From assembly GCA_014905825.1 (NCBI GenBank), contig JACGCN010000019.1, forward strand, positions 62,001-126,000: a stretch of 64,000 bases of DNA, given 5' to 3'. How positions within the stretch are numbered: position 1 is the first letter of the stretch; each line of letters starts with the position of its first letter. The position numbers were made by a program, and so were the translations under genes. The DNA comes from Lyophyllum atratum. Its lineage: Eukaryota > Basidiomycota > Agaricomycetes > Agaricales > Lyophyllaceae. The notes under the pieces were generated by a model. It saw only the letters and a list, made by a program, of their open reading frames with translations, had not been told where the DNA came from and did no database searches. Below are positions 1 to 11,812 of this stretch, in pieces.

Positions 1-396
1 CCGCAGACCCCCCGACCGCCTCCGTACGTTCATGCCCGTCCTACATATACATAGTCTCCGGTCGTGTGCCGTCAACCACGAAGACCCCGGTTGTCGACCA
101 GCGACTTTGAACCTGCGCCGCCCCACAATCGATCCCTCCTAGCTCGTTTCCAAGTACGGCCGAGGCCGAGGCGGCGCTGTCCGTCGATCAAAATTTTGGA
201 GGGCTGGAGGAGAAGGGGATAGAAGTGGGAGAGACACCGTGAGTCAAGGAAGTGAATCGCAAAAGAGAGGACGTACGTACGGCTCGGGCTTGAGCTTGGG
301 GGCGTTGGCGGAGGGACGTCTGGAAGATGGCGAAAGTGATGGGTTCCCGGCGTTTCCTACAGAAGGTGTATTGAGCTTCCCGTCATGTAAGGCTGG

Positions 397-676
397 TCAA
401 TAAAGTTGGTGTATACCTTGGAGTACATCGAAATTTTCCGCCTGCGCTTGTGAACGCAGTGCGCACGGGAAGCCCCGAAAGCTGGCGGACCTGGACCTCT
501 TCAAAATCGACCCGTCGGAGTATGTAGTAGGGTGGCGCGTCCACCAGTCGTTCCCGACGTGCGTCAATATGTATATAATCTTTAACGACACGTTCAGCCG
601 CCATGTTGATGCAGACGAACGAGAGACTCACCCACGTAGAAATTTCCGTGCCGAAAAGCAAATCATCATGAGACAC
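397..676 (-). CDS. possible exons of an unrecognised minus-strand gene
   Basis: Two adjacent open stretches on the minus strand join cleanly if a GTGAGT...TTAAAG intron (about 631 to 580) is removed. The joined frame reads from a segment containing LLFGTEISTW into one containing IIYILTHVGNDWW. A further donor (GTATAC) sits near 410. Another open, partly hydrophobic stretch lies at about 740-990 on the same strand. I recognise no family, and no ATG or stop was fixed, so the gene boundaries (perhaps below 1 to about 1000) are unknown. Bases 1-380 look like more low-complexity coding or intron sequence on the same strand. Confidence 0.25.
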
Positions 677-1245
677 TGCGGTCCCAGTTGATGGCCTATT
701 TCATGGTCTGGTCGAGGAGAGTTGGTTGAATTTTCTACGTCTATAGCGCTACTGGAGGCCTGTTACGATTGACAGGATGATGAACAGAGATGGAGGCTGT
801 GGGGAGCCTGAAACCTGTAAAGGCGTCGAAAGAGGTAGGAGACCCGTTGGTTGTCCGAGCAGGACACGTTGGGGAGGCGTGCATGGTCGGCAGATCCTTG
901 AGCTCAACATCGGTCGCGTCGAGCCGATCATTGTTGATGACGACGGGCAAGTTCAACAAGTTAACGGACTGCAGCCGTGTCTCCGATGCCACGTGGTTGA
1001 GTTTGCTTCCGTCGCCAATCTCCGAATCCCCTCAGCTTGATTCATCCTCTCTCGACACGGCACGCATGGCTGACAGGCCGTGTGAGCCTGGCCCGCATAC
1101 GATGTCCTCTCAACTTCTTAAGATACACAATACACATATCCTCGGATTTGATCTAAAAAGGCACAAGTGCCATGGTCGATCCTTCTGTTCAAGTCTATCC
1201 GAAGGCCGTCGGAGAGAAGAATGAAGAAGGTTGTATCCGAATTGA

Positions 1246-2229
1246 TCACCGATTCTGCTCCTTGTGTATATCATCCCAGCTTCCGAGGTGAAACATCGAC
1301 GGAAGGCTACTCCAGACCTTTTCTCTCCCCTTCTGGTGCTGAATCTGAACCAGCTCCAGACAATGTTGGCACACCTTGAGCGTGTCCCAGTCTTCGTACT
1401 CGTGCAGCGGGTGTGGGTTACCGCGAAGCTCCTCCGACCGGCGCCAGGTCATCGTACCCGGCAGGCGCGACACACATGCGAGCTGACACTTGTACGACTT
1501 CGTAAAGTCAAACGCGAAGCGATGCGTGAGTGACTTCTGTGCTTCCCAAAGTTGATCTCTTCCGGCAAGGCACAAGGCCTTGTCCTTCCAAGAGAGGACA
1601 GGGTCCTGGAGCAGGGCGTCGGTGACGATATTAGTGGAGATGTAGAACGCCCAGGGAAGGATCTCGGGGACATTCGCTTCGCGAGCGAGAGGGATCGCGC
1701 GCACGATGGTGGATGAGACATATTTGTACCCGGAAGACAGGAGGGCGTCGCAGCCCTTGAGAGTAGACGGGAACTTCGTTTGAAGGATAGAGATGCATTT
1801 CCGGCGGAGGAATATCAGATTATACTTCGTGCTGATTCGCAGGATACCAGAGACGAACGAGATGAGTGTGGACAGCTCCGCGTCGGGCATAAGGGTATCG
1901 AAATAGCTATGGAAATTGGTTATCGAAGTGGACGGGGACGCTGCAGATCATGATGGAACGCACAAAGGTTGGTAAAGGGCCTTCATAACATCGGTAAAAT
2001 CGGAGAGGCTATCCGATAAATGGACGACGGGACATCCTTGGATCATGAAATCTGCATCCTCTGATGGCTGAGGGACCGTAAACAGGTCTGCGAAAACATC
2101 AGAATGCTGGCTCAGAATAGATTGATGGACTCGAAAACCAGTATTCTCGACGATGAGAACTATCGACCCGTCGCTGAACCAGAATTCGCTCTGCGTAGGT
2201 GATTCGCATGTCATGGATAACTGTACCAC
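1246..2229 (-). CDS. BTB/POZ domain protein
   Basis: A fungal BTB/POZ protein, probably a protein-interaction or cullin-adaptor type factor; its partner is unknown. Two exons, 2229-1964 and 1906-1246, are joined by a 58-nt GTGCGT...CATAG intron and give 308 residues. The N-terminal part has the usual BTB start: FWFSDGSIVLIVENTGFRVH, then HSDVFADLF and VHLSDS. The junction reads ALYQPF/YFDTL, as in many agaricomycete BTB proteins. Residues from about 100 form the helical remainder, with KYNLIFLRRKCI and a later PEILPWAFYISTNI stretch. The second exon ends in a His/Gln/Lys-rich tail. The first exon lies inside a 229-bp tandem duplication, so a second partial copy of its start sits directly upstream. 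The start at 2229 is the first ATG of the copy that leads into a full BTB frame. Family certain, function not. Confidence 0.8.
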
Positions 2230-2516
2230 GAGGTGATGGTTCGGAATAACGTATCTTGCTTATGTAATGGTCCGGGACACTTCTCAACTCTGATGGCTGA
2301 GGGACCGTAAACAGGTCTGCGAAAACATCAGAATGCTGGCTCAGAATAGATTGATGGACTCGAAAACCAGTATTCTCGACGATGAGAACTATCGACCCGT
2401 CGCTGAACCAGAATTCGCTCTGCGTAGGTGATTCGCATGTCATGGATAACTGTACCACGAGGTGATGGTTCGGAATAACGTATCTTGCTTATGTAATGGT
2501 CCGGGACACTTCTCAA
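2059..2516. repeat. perfect 229-bp tandem duplication over the BTB gene start
   Basis: Bases 2059-2287 are repeated without any mismatch I can find as 2288-2516. Each unit holds the upstream region, the start codon and about the first 57 codons of the BTB gene. Because 229 is not a multiple of three, reading through from the upstream ATG (2458) leaves frame on entering the second unit and gives only a 119-residue chimera. The ATG at 2229 therefore still gives the intact gene. Perfect identity means a very recent event or an assembly artefact. Confidence 0.95.
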
Positions 2517-2754
2517 CAGCCGACGAGACGGGCAACGGGAGAGAACTTTCAACGCTAGACGACAAAGGTTGCAGAATGTACGGATCTGCATAAATCTCTT
2601 CCATTTACATGTACGCAAAAACTTCCCCTACACTTGGCACTTGCAGCTTGCCCGTAGGCTCTCGATTGGAACATGGCAAGTTAAGTCATTGCATTATTGC
2701 GCCAAGACTCCCAATAGCAAGGAACAAACTCTGAAGAGGAGATAAAGTAAAATA

Positions 2755-2853
2755 TGAGTCGACCCAGGTTTGAACTGAGGACCTTCTGTGTGGAACAGGT
2801 CGCTTTACAAGTCGATGTTAGACAGATGCGATGACCAACTACGCCATCGACCC
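2755..2853 (-). tRNA. tRNA-Val(AAC) with a 25-nt intron
   Basis: On the minus strand the acceptor stem GGGTCGA pairs with TCGACTC (one G-U). The anticodon stem TCTGT/ACAGA encloses loop C-T-AAC-A, then a 25-nt insertion after position 37, then C38. The T arm is CTCAG-TTCAAAC-CTGGG and the discriminator is A. The anticodon AAC reads Val. The D-arm start and the anticodon and T arms closely match fungal tRNA-Val. The intron sits at the canonical 37/38 position for tRNA-splicing endonuclease. Confidence 0.93.
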
Positions 2854-3290
2854 ATACTAGGCGGATGGGCCTTACTCCCTTGGGCTGAGCATGGGGTTTT
2901 GCAGACTTCGTTACGGCTTCGATCTTGCATATGTCGAGGGTGGTGTTCAGGGAGGAGAGCACAGTGGAACGAGGGAAGGTGGGGGGCGTACTTGGATCGT
3001 TTCTAAGAGTATAGGGTATCTAGCGCGGAGACCGCTTAGGCCCGCAGGAGTGGTGTGCTGCCCTATGCGAGCATGCATAGGGTTCTACCGATGAAACGCG
3101 CAGTACAATCCGTGGATCGCGTCAAGATTGTTGACGAATCACCGAGTTGCCCACGACTTGCCAAGGATTGGCCGCGATGCCCAAGAGGGCTCAAGCATTG
3201 ACGTCTCCTCCAGTTCTGTTGTTCCTTGCTATCCTGTATTAACCCGACGGACCCAATAATTTAAGGATATACATAGGCGTGAAGTATACG
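2854..3290. other. intergenic, nothing recognised
   Basis: Bases between tRNA-Val and the 3' end of the K+ channel gene. Short open frames exist but none has conserved motifs or plausible splicing. I see no gene here. Confidence 0.5.
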
Positions 3291-4870
3291 TTACGGTCTA
3301 TCCACCTCCTTGCCCTTCCCCGTCCTCTCCTGCAACGCCTCAAGAAGCTGCTGCATCAAACGCCCCTGGACATCCACCGTCGCGCGCAGTTCCGATATCT
3401 GACGACTCAACTCCGTCTGATTTTGGGCTAATTTGAGATTTGATAGGTCGTTTGGCCGCTGGTGGTGACTATGAAGGAATGGTGTGGTGGGAAAATAGCT
3501 TTCAACGGGGGAGTCGGCTTCGTTCCGCTCTTCGTCCTGCTGGGGATTATATAGACTGCTTTTAGATATGGTCGAGGCAAATTTGGGGAGAGGACGAACC
3601 TGTTTGCTCGTCATTTTCTCCCAGACGACACTGAACTCCCGCCCGAGGACGAAACTTGGAAGTGTAATGAGAAGCAGTCCAAACATGAGGATGGGCAGCG
3701 TAATGAGCCGCCCCAAGAACGAGCGCGGTGTAATCTCGCCATATCCGACTGTCGTGATGGCTTTACGAGAGATGGATGATTAGTCGTATGTCGAAGCTGG
3801 AGCACTAAGACAACTCACTGACAAGAACGAACCAAGCTGCGGCTGGTATAGACTGAGAAGATATAGATGAGGGCAGATCATGAGGGAAGCAAAGATGACA
3901 CTTACGGAGAACTGGGTGGGGTCTCCATCGGCGTTGACGAAAGTTTCCAGGATAGGGTCCCATGAACCCCGCTCAGCGAAATACCTGAAGTGTAATTCAG
4001 CGTCAGTATTGCATCACGACGTCAAGGAAAGACTCACAGAAGGGTGCTGAAGACTGTGAGTATCATCATTACGAAGAACCCGATAGCGAGAAGCGCATGC
4101 TGCGACCGTCGAACCGACACGTACATGACTTCGATCGTGCTGAATGGACATAAAGCTCGTATCTGCAGAAAGCATGCAATATGCGATAAACTCACAGCAG
4201 GATGGTGTTGTTGTAGCGAAAAGGCTTGAACACGCGTAAAAGACGAAACATGCGTAATATTGAGAATCTGAATAAGATTGACTGAACCCACGTCAACATA
4301 AGGTGACCGCTGGGCGATCGGGGAACATACGGTATCTTGCTGAAGTATTATCTCTATGTAATATGGTGCTACTGCGAGGAGGTCGATTATTCCGAAAAAT
4401 GCTGTATTTTTTACGTAATCAGTTAACAGAAGCATGACAAGAGCCGAGAACATACACGTCTGCCACTTCAACAAGCTCATCCACGTCCCACTCCATGCCA
4501 GACACCGCGCGACGTATTCCACCGTGAAGAGCGAGACTAAAGTCGTCTCAATCCCAAACCAGGCCCCCGTTGAGATCGTGTGCAATGACGGAACTGTCTC
4601 CAGTACTGTGACCAGGGCCGATGTGAGAATGAGGAACGTCACGAGCATATGCAGCATGATGGCTGCAGTTGACGACTTCGGCTGCTCCAGTAATGCATGA
4701 AGGCTCCTTTTCCATGGAGGATGTATGGCTGCAAGCGTGGTCTCATCACTGGACAACGTCTGCGGGAAGATGTCGCCAACCTCTCCTGGCGACCGGATAG
4801 GGGGGTCTTCAGTGAGAAATCTCGCAGAATCAGTTGGCCGTAGGGGGGTGAGCTCGATGGAACGAGCCAT
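3291..4870 (-). CDS. voltage-gated (six-transmembrane) potassium channel
   Basis: A plasma- or endomembrane K+ channel of the Kv type. Seven exons (4870-4456, 4401-4331, 4281-4196, 4139-4038, 3984-3906, 3852-3819, 3760-3291), all with GT-AG introns, add up in frame to 418 residues. S1 follows an N-terminal cytosolic stretch (about residue 70). S2-S3 include TVEYVARCLAW and FFGIIDLLAVAPYYIEI. S4 across the exon 2/3 junction is LRMFRLLRVFKPFR, with basic residues at every third position. S5 is followed by YFAERG, the pore helix WFVLV, and the selectivity filter TTVGYG at about 3737-3757. S6 is LPILMFGLLLITLPSFVLG. The C-terminal tail (about 120 residues) ends in a predicted coiled coil (QISELRATVDVQGRLMQQLLEAL) that could mediate assembly. 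Fungi more often carry two-pore TOK1 channels; this one is Shaker-like with one pore. It is divergent from the Dicer gene, about 660 bp away. Confidence 0.93.
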
Positions 4871-5528
4871 TCATGGGCGTCGGTGGATGCGGTGGTGATG
4901 GTGAAGGGAGAAACGGTCGACCTGGGCATTTTCCTCGGCAACTTCTGAACACCACGTGACCGATTGCTCGAATTCTGTCCATTTGCACGTCGTTCTCCCC
5001 GTTCACAAGCCTCCATCCTTCTAAGCTCTTTCATCCCTCCTACATTACCATGCACAGCTGTCTAGATTATTTGCGATATTCCTGTCTCGGACAGTCTGTG
5101 TCAAGATTATGTCGATCACTTATGGGGTTATTTTTGGATTAATACAAATTAATTTGATTTACGTTCAGAATACAGGGCTTCCGCGATCTTCGCGCTCGGA
5201 CGACTCACTGCTTCACTCCTGTACCCTGGATTCGCGTTCTCCAGGTATATCTTCTCTCTTGGGACACGCGTCTAAACTCGTCAGCTGGATAACTGCGGTT
5301 GATCTGAATCTGATAGCTCAGGCTTCTATTGCATTAGCGCCCAGTGGCATACTTAATCTCGACAAGAGCCCCTCTACCTATCCTTCCTTTCCCCCAGTGC
5401 TCGAACAAGACGTCACTTGTGAATTTTGTCAAGATCTAGCCACAACGCGACAGCGACAAGCTGACATTCCTTGTGAGTCATCCCCGGTGTTCGTCTTCGT
5501 TATCACTGATGGTACATCTTGACTCAGG
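4871..5528. other. divergent intergenic region between K+ channel and Dicer genes
   Basis: Shared upstream region of two divergent genes. An open frame at 5109-5522 has no recognisable domain. A possible splice acceptor (GACTCAG) just before the Dicer ATG means a non-coding or short 5' exon cannot be excluded. Confidence 0.5.
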
Positions 5529-8500
5529 ATGGGACAACCAGACAAGACGAAACCCGCCGATGCGGTTCCAACAACGCGAGGATATCAGCAAGAAATGCTG
5601 GAGGAAAGTCTTCGTAGTAACATCATCATCGCCTTAGACACTGGGTCGGGCAAGACTCATATCGCCGTCCTGAGGATGAAAATCGAGGCTGAGCGACAAC
5701 CTACGAAGGTCCGACTTCAGGTCGTTTCTTCTGGCCTTAGCATCTGAAATACATTACAGATCTCCTGGTTCCTCGCTCCTACGGTAGCCCTATGCGAACA
5801 ACAGCGAAACGTCATCCGAGTCTCTATTCCTGTCTCCGTGGGTCTTATCTCTGGCTCCCTCGAGCCCGACCAATGGAAAAACGCGGCGCTGTGGAGAAGT
5901 GTACTTGTCACACATAGAATCATGGTCACAACGCCCCAAGTCCTTCTCGACGCACTTCGTCATTCTTATATCAGCCTGGGCCGCGACATTAGTCTGCTCA
6001 TCTTTGATGAGGCGCACCATGCTGTCGACAATCACCCATACAATAGGATTATGAAGGAATTCTACTTCAATTTACCTTTACAGAAATCTGTTGTATCGAT
6101 TGATGCCCAGCGACCTTCAGTGTTGGGCCTGACTGCCAGCCCTATCTACGGGGGCAATGTCGAAAAGGCGTTCAGGTCCGTGCTCTCACCTTGACTTGAC
6201 GACTGTCTGTAACGTCCTGTCTTCGCAGAACAATAGAAGAGAATCTAGATAGTATGATCCGCGCTCCACGCCGTCACCGTGATGAGCTGGCAAAGTTCGT
6301 CCATCGGCCAGTTTTTCGACACGTCATGTACGAGCCTGCAGACGAACTCGACCCCCCGTTTTCCACCAACGTCGCTTCGCTATGTTCGATCATAGACACG
6401 TTAAACATCGAGGACGATCCCTACGTACACTCTCTACGCCAACAGCTATCTCGAGCCGCTCGTGGAACCGCGGAGTACCACCGCCTCGATCAGAAACTAT
6501 CCAAGGTTATTCTCAAGGAGGACTCGTTTACCCATAAAGGGCTCAAGGATTTTGCGAGGACCGCCGGTGTCATTCGCGAAGACTTGGGAGCCTGGGCCGC
6601 TGACTGGTACGTCTGGGAGGTCATCCAACACGCTAAACGCGCCGCGAATCCGTTCAACAACATCATTACGACCTGGAAGAATAAGGAAAAGGAGTACTTG
6701 CTTGGTATCATCGAAAGAATAGCCGTCCTCCCTGTCTCGTTCTATCCCGACGACGTCTTGGAGGAAACCTCGGACAAGGTTCGGGCTCTGATAGAAACAT
6801 TACTATCCGAGAAGCTGGACTCGGAAGCCGAGAATGAATCATACAGCGGCCTCGTATTCGTTCAGCGTCGCGATACCGTGCTCGCGCTCGCCGAACTTCT
6901 TGAGCACCACCCCTTCACCAGCCGCCTTTTCAAATTTGGACGCCTCCTCGGAACCTCCGATAACGCCCAGCGCCACTCATTCCTAGACATCACTCGTACC
7001 ATGCTCAAGGAGTCTCACGAAGATACCCTGATGGACTTCAAGATCGGCGAAAAGACTGTTATCATCTCGACCGCTGTCGCGGAGGAAGGAATCGACATCC
7101 AGGCTTGTGGTAGTGTCATCCGATGGGACCCGCCTCAGAATATGGCGAGCTGGGCTCAGAGTCGGGGACGTGCTCGGCGGGAAAGGAGCACGTACACCAT
7201 GATGTTCGCGCAGGGAGGGAAGGACCAGCTTAACGTTTCGAAGTGGCAAAACTTGGAGAGAGAGATGATCGCTCTATATAACGATCCGTCGAGGGAGGTG
7301 CCCGAGGAAAGTGATCTCGCGACGGAGGAAGATGATTACGAGTTAGAGTTCCGGGTACCGTCGACTGGGTAAGTATTGAGCCGTACTTTCTCATTCTATA
7401 GTCGAGCTGAACCGTCCTCAAGCGCCCTTCTAACCCTTCATTCCGCCGTATCCCATCTCTCCCACTTTTGCGCTGTCATCCCGAATAGCGCCCATGCCGA
7501 TAATCGGCCACTATACGACATTGATCCACCCGAGATCCCAGAGGGCTGGCACGCTTTTGACAACCGGACCAGATCAGGTATAGCTGCTTACGGCGGCCCG
7601 TGGGGCTCAAAAGTAACTCTGCCGCGATCCCTGCCCATTCCAAACCGGGAATTTGAAACGGAGCGCATCTATCGTAGTAGGATATCCGCCCACCGTCATG
7701 CTGCGTTTATAGCCTACCGAGCGTTGTACCACGCCGAATTGCTCAATGAGCACCTGTTACCCATCACGAGCATTGTCGAACCCCATCTCGAAGACGAGGT
7801 CAAGGAGATGCTGAAGGACGTCGAGAAACGCGCGGGCATGGCTAATGTTTCTATCCAGATGAATCCTTGGGCGGGGGACGACGATGATACGGGAGCTTGG
7901 TATGCGTATGAGCTGGACATAAGTGGACTTCCTCCTTTGCATCTTTTCACTCGTTCTCAGCATATCTCTTTGCCGAACCACGAGGGACCTGTCTTATACC
8001 GCACAGGCCAAGACCCAGTTTCTACTCGCGTTCGGTATCTTGGGAGGGCCAGCGAATCTGATCCGGGGCTTGGCAAAGCGAGGGAGTACACCAGGATGTT
8101 ATTTTGGACTTTGAATGGATCACGGATGACATGGGATAATCTCGATTTTTCCTATCTCTTCGCGCCTACCGAGTTGGATGCTCATTGGGAAACCCGCAGA
8201 ACCTGGCTTTCTGGGATAAACGCATCGCTAGGCAACTCACACGCCGACGAATTCTTCGCCAGTGCTTCAAGGTTTGGAGAGAAGTTCTCGTATCCGACAG
8301 ATTTGAGCATCGTGCGGAATGGTTTCCAGTTCGCCAAGGGCTTTCACTTCATTGGCTGGCGCTACGAGCCGTTATCTCAAGAAGAAGAAGACGAGCTTAG
8401 GGCGTATTATGAACGTTTCGCAGATCTGGAGATCACTTATCCTCTCCTAGTCGTGAAACCTCTTCCCCCCAGAACGAATTTCTTGATTCCCACCCCACCC

Positions 8501-10298
8501 AAATCGGAGCCCTCTCCTGCGCCTCTAGCCGTAAAGCCTCTTCATCTCCTGCCAAGACACGCTGCAATTACTCTCCTCTCACATGCTGAGACAGAATACG
8601 CCTTTCTGTTGCCCTCGATTCTTCGTTCACTTTCACTCTCAATCACCGTCACTACCATGCGCGAATCCCTATTTATTGCGTCCCCGCTTTACAATATACC
8701 GCATCCACTTCTGGTTACGGCAATGACTTCAGGAGCTGCGGGCGAGCAAAGCAACTATCAGCGGCTCGAAACCCTTGGCGACACTGTTCTAAAGTTCGTC
8801 GTAGCAATCCAGCTTCTTGCAGAGTACCCTTTGTGGCACGAAGGTTACCTCAGTAGGAAGAAGGATCATGCCGTATCAAATGTGCGCCTCGCAAAGGAAG
8901 ATATCACCAAGGGACTTTATCGTTGGATCATACGGGGTATGGTGTCTCGCGTGTCTCAACCTCGATTATGATCTAAAACTCCCTTCGTAGATCAAATGCT
9001 TGGGAAGAAATGGAAACCAAGCTACCTTACACCAGAAGCTATGGTCGAGCACGACGTCGTCATGCCAGTCGACGAGAAAGTCGGTCCTAAGAAGAAGCCG
9101 AAGCAACGACAGCAGCTATCAACGAAGGGTGAGCTGTGGACCGGAAAATGGCTTGCTTTGTTTCTGATGTTCGTGTCAAGTCCTAGCCGACGTCGTTGAA
9201 TCTCTTATCGGAGCGGCCTACTTGCACGGCGGATTTGACTTGGGGTATGAATGCGCCAAGTTCTTTGATCTTGGCTTGAAATGGCAGGCTCTGCCGGCAC
9301 GAATCGAAACGATGCTTTCACGCGTCGCGAATCATGATAATCTTCCCTCACAGCTAGGAGACGTGGAACGAATTCTCGGATACACATTCCAACACAAATT
9401 GCTCCTTATCGAGGCTCTCACACACGTCAGCTACGAGCAGAACCTTCATACATCTTCTTATGAGCGAATGGAGTTTCTTGGAGACTCCGTGCTCGATATG
9501 ATTGTAACCGACTATTTGTACCACGCGCCGGGCAAAAACTACAGCCCCGGCCATATCTTTCTTCGCAAATCTGCTATGGTCAACGCCCATATTCTGGCGT
9601 ATATATGCCTATCATGTTCCACAACCATCGACGCTACCATGCCGGGACCCCAGCAAGGAGGGGGTATCGCATTGCAGCCTAATACCGAGATCATATATCT
9701 CTGGCAGTGTCTCTTACACTCCAGTCCAAGGATCCTCGAGGATCTGAGGAACACATTCGCGCGTTACCGTCGCAGACAATCGGAAATAGAGTCCTCGTTG
9801 AAGGAGGGAACACTATTCCCTTGGGCAGAGCTTTTGAGACTCCAAGCTCCCAAGTTCTTTAGCGACATCGTGGAGAGTCTGATCGGAGCCGCTTTCCTAG
9901 ATTCCAACGGCGACCTCGATGTCGCGCGCGATGTCATGAGGAATCTCGGACTCTTTCAGATTTTGGAACGCATCGTCACTGACGACGTTGATGTACTCCA
10001 TCCGGTCTCGCGCCTGTCGCTCTGGGCAAGCAAGCACGATAAGGAGCTGGAGTATCAATATCACAAGGAGAAAGGGAATGTTAGCTGCGCTATCGTCGTT
10101 GGTGGGGTGGAGGAGTGTCGATCGACGGAGGTCTATCATGGTCGTGCAAGTCAGGAAGAGGTCAAGTATATGGCTGCAGAGGAGGCTATCAAAGCATTCC
10201 GATTGAGGGATGTGAACGTTAACTACACGTTGCTGAAGAAGAAACGTGGTCCGACGAGGAAGAGGAAACGAAAAGGAGACCAGGTAGTCACGAAGTAA
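5529..10298 (+). CDS. Dicer-like ribonuclease III
   Basis: Cleaves double-stranded RNA into small RNAs for RNA silencing (quelling or defence). Six exons (5529-5708, 5760-6175, 6229-7368, 7423-8936, 8991-9128, 9181-10298) sum exactly in frame to 1501 residues. In order: DExD/H helicase with Walker A DTGSGKT (about residue 40) and box IFDEAHHAV; helicase C with motif [10 protein letters not shown]; a Dicer-dimerisation domain beginning [15 protein letters not shown] (about 575-680); a long platform-like stretch with no PAZ domain I can recognise; RNase IIIa ([12 protein letters not shown], then [12 protein letters not shown]); RNase IIIb ([12 protein letters not shown], then [12 protein letters not shown]). 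The C-terminus has a weak dsRNA-binding-like segment and a basic tail ([16 protein letters not shown]). Both RNase III domains keep the acidic signature residues. The start is the first ATG in frame ahead of the helicase. It converges with the F-box gene downstream. Confidence 0.95.
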
Positions 10299-10315
10299 GC
10301 GTGTTGTAATCGGGT

Positions 10316-11812
10316 TCAGGAGATACGTGGTTCTACGGGGACGTAGGATACTAATTGGACGACAGAAAGTGAGAATACGCAACAAATAGAGAAGAATACT
10401 TTGCATACCAGTGATTCCGCGATGTACAGACATAGTCCACTCCGTTCAAGGAATTTTATTCTGGCCTTCAACTGCGGTTCAAAATCTGAAACCCAGGAAT
10501 ATGCTGACATTGTAAGAGACTTGAGGTTCGCTAACACACATCCCTCCTGAGTGACAACATATGTTGAGCGTGACTCCACCATGCGCGTAACGTTCTCCGG
10601 CTCAAACCTGCGACTCTCTGCAAGATTGAGAGTTTTCAGCAGCGGGCATAGACGGAGCGAGGAAGTATCAGGATCGCCTGGACGCCTCGTGAGCGCCTCG
10701 CACACCTGATTTGTGAAAAGATATTGCTCAGGACTCTCGACGAGCTTGAGCTTCTCTAGCGTGGGGAGTAGACTTAAACATTCGATAAACTGTTCCCCCA
10801 GCATGTCGGTACAGACGCGGTCCAACACCAACTCATAGAGGGAGAAGGGTTGTGACCGATTAACAAAGGCAAGGAAATCCTTTTGTGGCCAGCAGAATAA
10901 CGTACTCCAAGATGATGACTGAATTCTAAGCGAACGCAGATTTGGGGTGGTGAAGCGGGCGAGGATACCGATGTCAGCGATGTAGTTGTCGGCAGAGAGG
11001 GTTATGGTAAGGCTGGAAAGGAGTTTATGGGTGACATGAGCATGCATGTCATGGCTGGCGGGCGGAGTGAGAGTTAGTGAGCGAAGGTTGGGACATTGCT
11101 GAGCCAACCTCATTCCAGAGGCATCGGGCTGGTCAGATGTGAGATCGATGATCTGATTATGAGGGATCGGGAGGGACGGCATGGTACCGTGTAATACGAG
11201 ACCACATAGGGCAGGGGCATTCTCAAACGCATCTACCACATGATTACTGGGATAGTTTTGCCGATGTGAAGCACGTAGCGATAGCGTCTTCAAGGCAGTG
11301 AGCCGGTTTCGTAGCAAATTGAAGTCTCGGGTGAGAAGAACGACGTCGAGATCGACATGAGCCCATCGTTCTGCGTGACGAGCGAATTCTTCGAAGCATG
11401 GATCATTTAGGCAGAATCGCGCGCTAACATTGAGTTTTGTTGATTTCGATTGTTGGAGGAAAAGCTTGAGGACTCGGAGCATCATAGAACCGTCCACCGA
11501 CCAACTTTCGAAGACTTCGAAGGGACGACCCACGTCGAACGCGAAGGATGACCAAAGACATGATTCTGCTAAGCAGATATTCCTCCAAAATCGACAGACT
11601 GAGGCGATACGAGCCGCGGGCACTTGAGAGCCCTTCAGAACGGCATTGAGATCCGTGTTCTGGCAGACATGAACAAATATTTGGGAGAGAATTTCTGTGG
11701 GTAATGAGGCTATGCCAGACAATAGATGGGTACGTGCATTCTGGATGAGGTCAAAGCGCTCCGCTGAGTGTTTTTCGTGGTATTCCATCGATAAGAAGAG
11801 TGTAGAAGTCAT
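10316..11812 (-). CDS. F-box protein with leucine-rich-like repeats
   Basis: Probable substrate receptor of an SCF ubiquitin ligase. Residues about 34-85 form an F-box: SGIASLPTEILSQIFVHV, then IASVCRFWRNICL. The remaining 400 residues contain irregular leucine-rich stretches such as LRSLTLTP, LEKLKLVES and LKTLNLAESR, as in the many agaricomycete F-box/LRR proteins. As a single exon it has 498 residues. A GTATGC...AATTAG intron near 10405-10345 would replace the hydrophobic tail with a short end and move the stop to 10333, which I think more likely. It ends only 18-35 bp from the Dicer stop, in convergent orientation. Confidence 0.8.
   Translation of the reverse strand: MTSTLFLSMEYHEKHSAERFDLIQNARTHLLSGIASLPTEILSQIFVHVCQNTDLNAVLKGSQVPAARIASVCRFWRNICLAESCLWSSFAFDVGRPFEVFESWSVDGSMMLRVLKLFLQQSKSTKLNVSARFCLNDPCFEEFARHAERWAHVDLDVVLLTRDFNLLRNRLTALKTLSLRASHRQNYPSNHVVDAFENAPALCGLVLHGTMPSLPIPHNQIIDLTSDQPDASGMRLAQQCPNLRSLTLTPPASHDMHAHVTHKLLSSLTITLSADNYIADIGILARFTTPNLRSLRIQSSSWSTLFCWPQKDFLAFVNRSQPFSLYELVLDRVCTDMLGEQFIECLSLLPTLEKLKLVESPEQYLFTNQVCEALTRRPGDPDTSSLRLCPLLKTLNLAESRRFEPENVTRMVESRSTYVVTQEGCVLANLKSLTMSAYSWVSDFEPQLKARIKFLERSGLCLYIAESLVCKVFFSICCVFSLSVVQLVSYVPVEPRIS

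Noticed and set aside
7369..7401. A 33-nt intron in the Dicer gene
   Set aside because: The same donor with the acceptor at 7422 gives a normal 54-nt intron and restores the family sequence [12 protein letters not shown].
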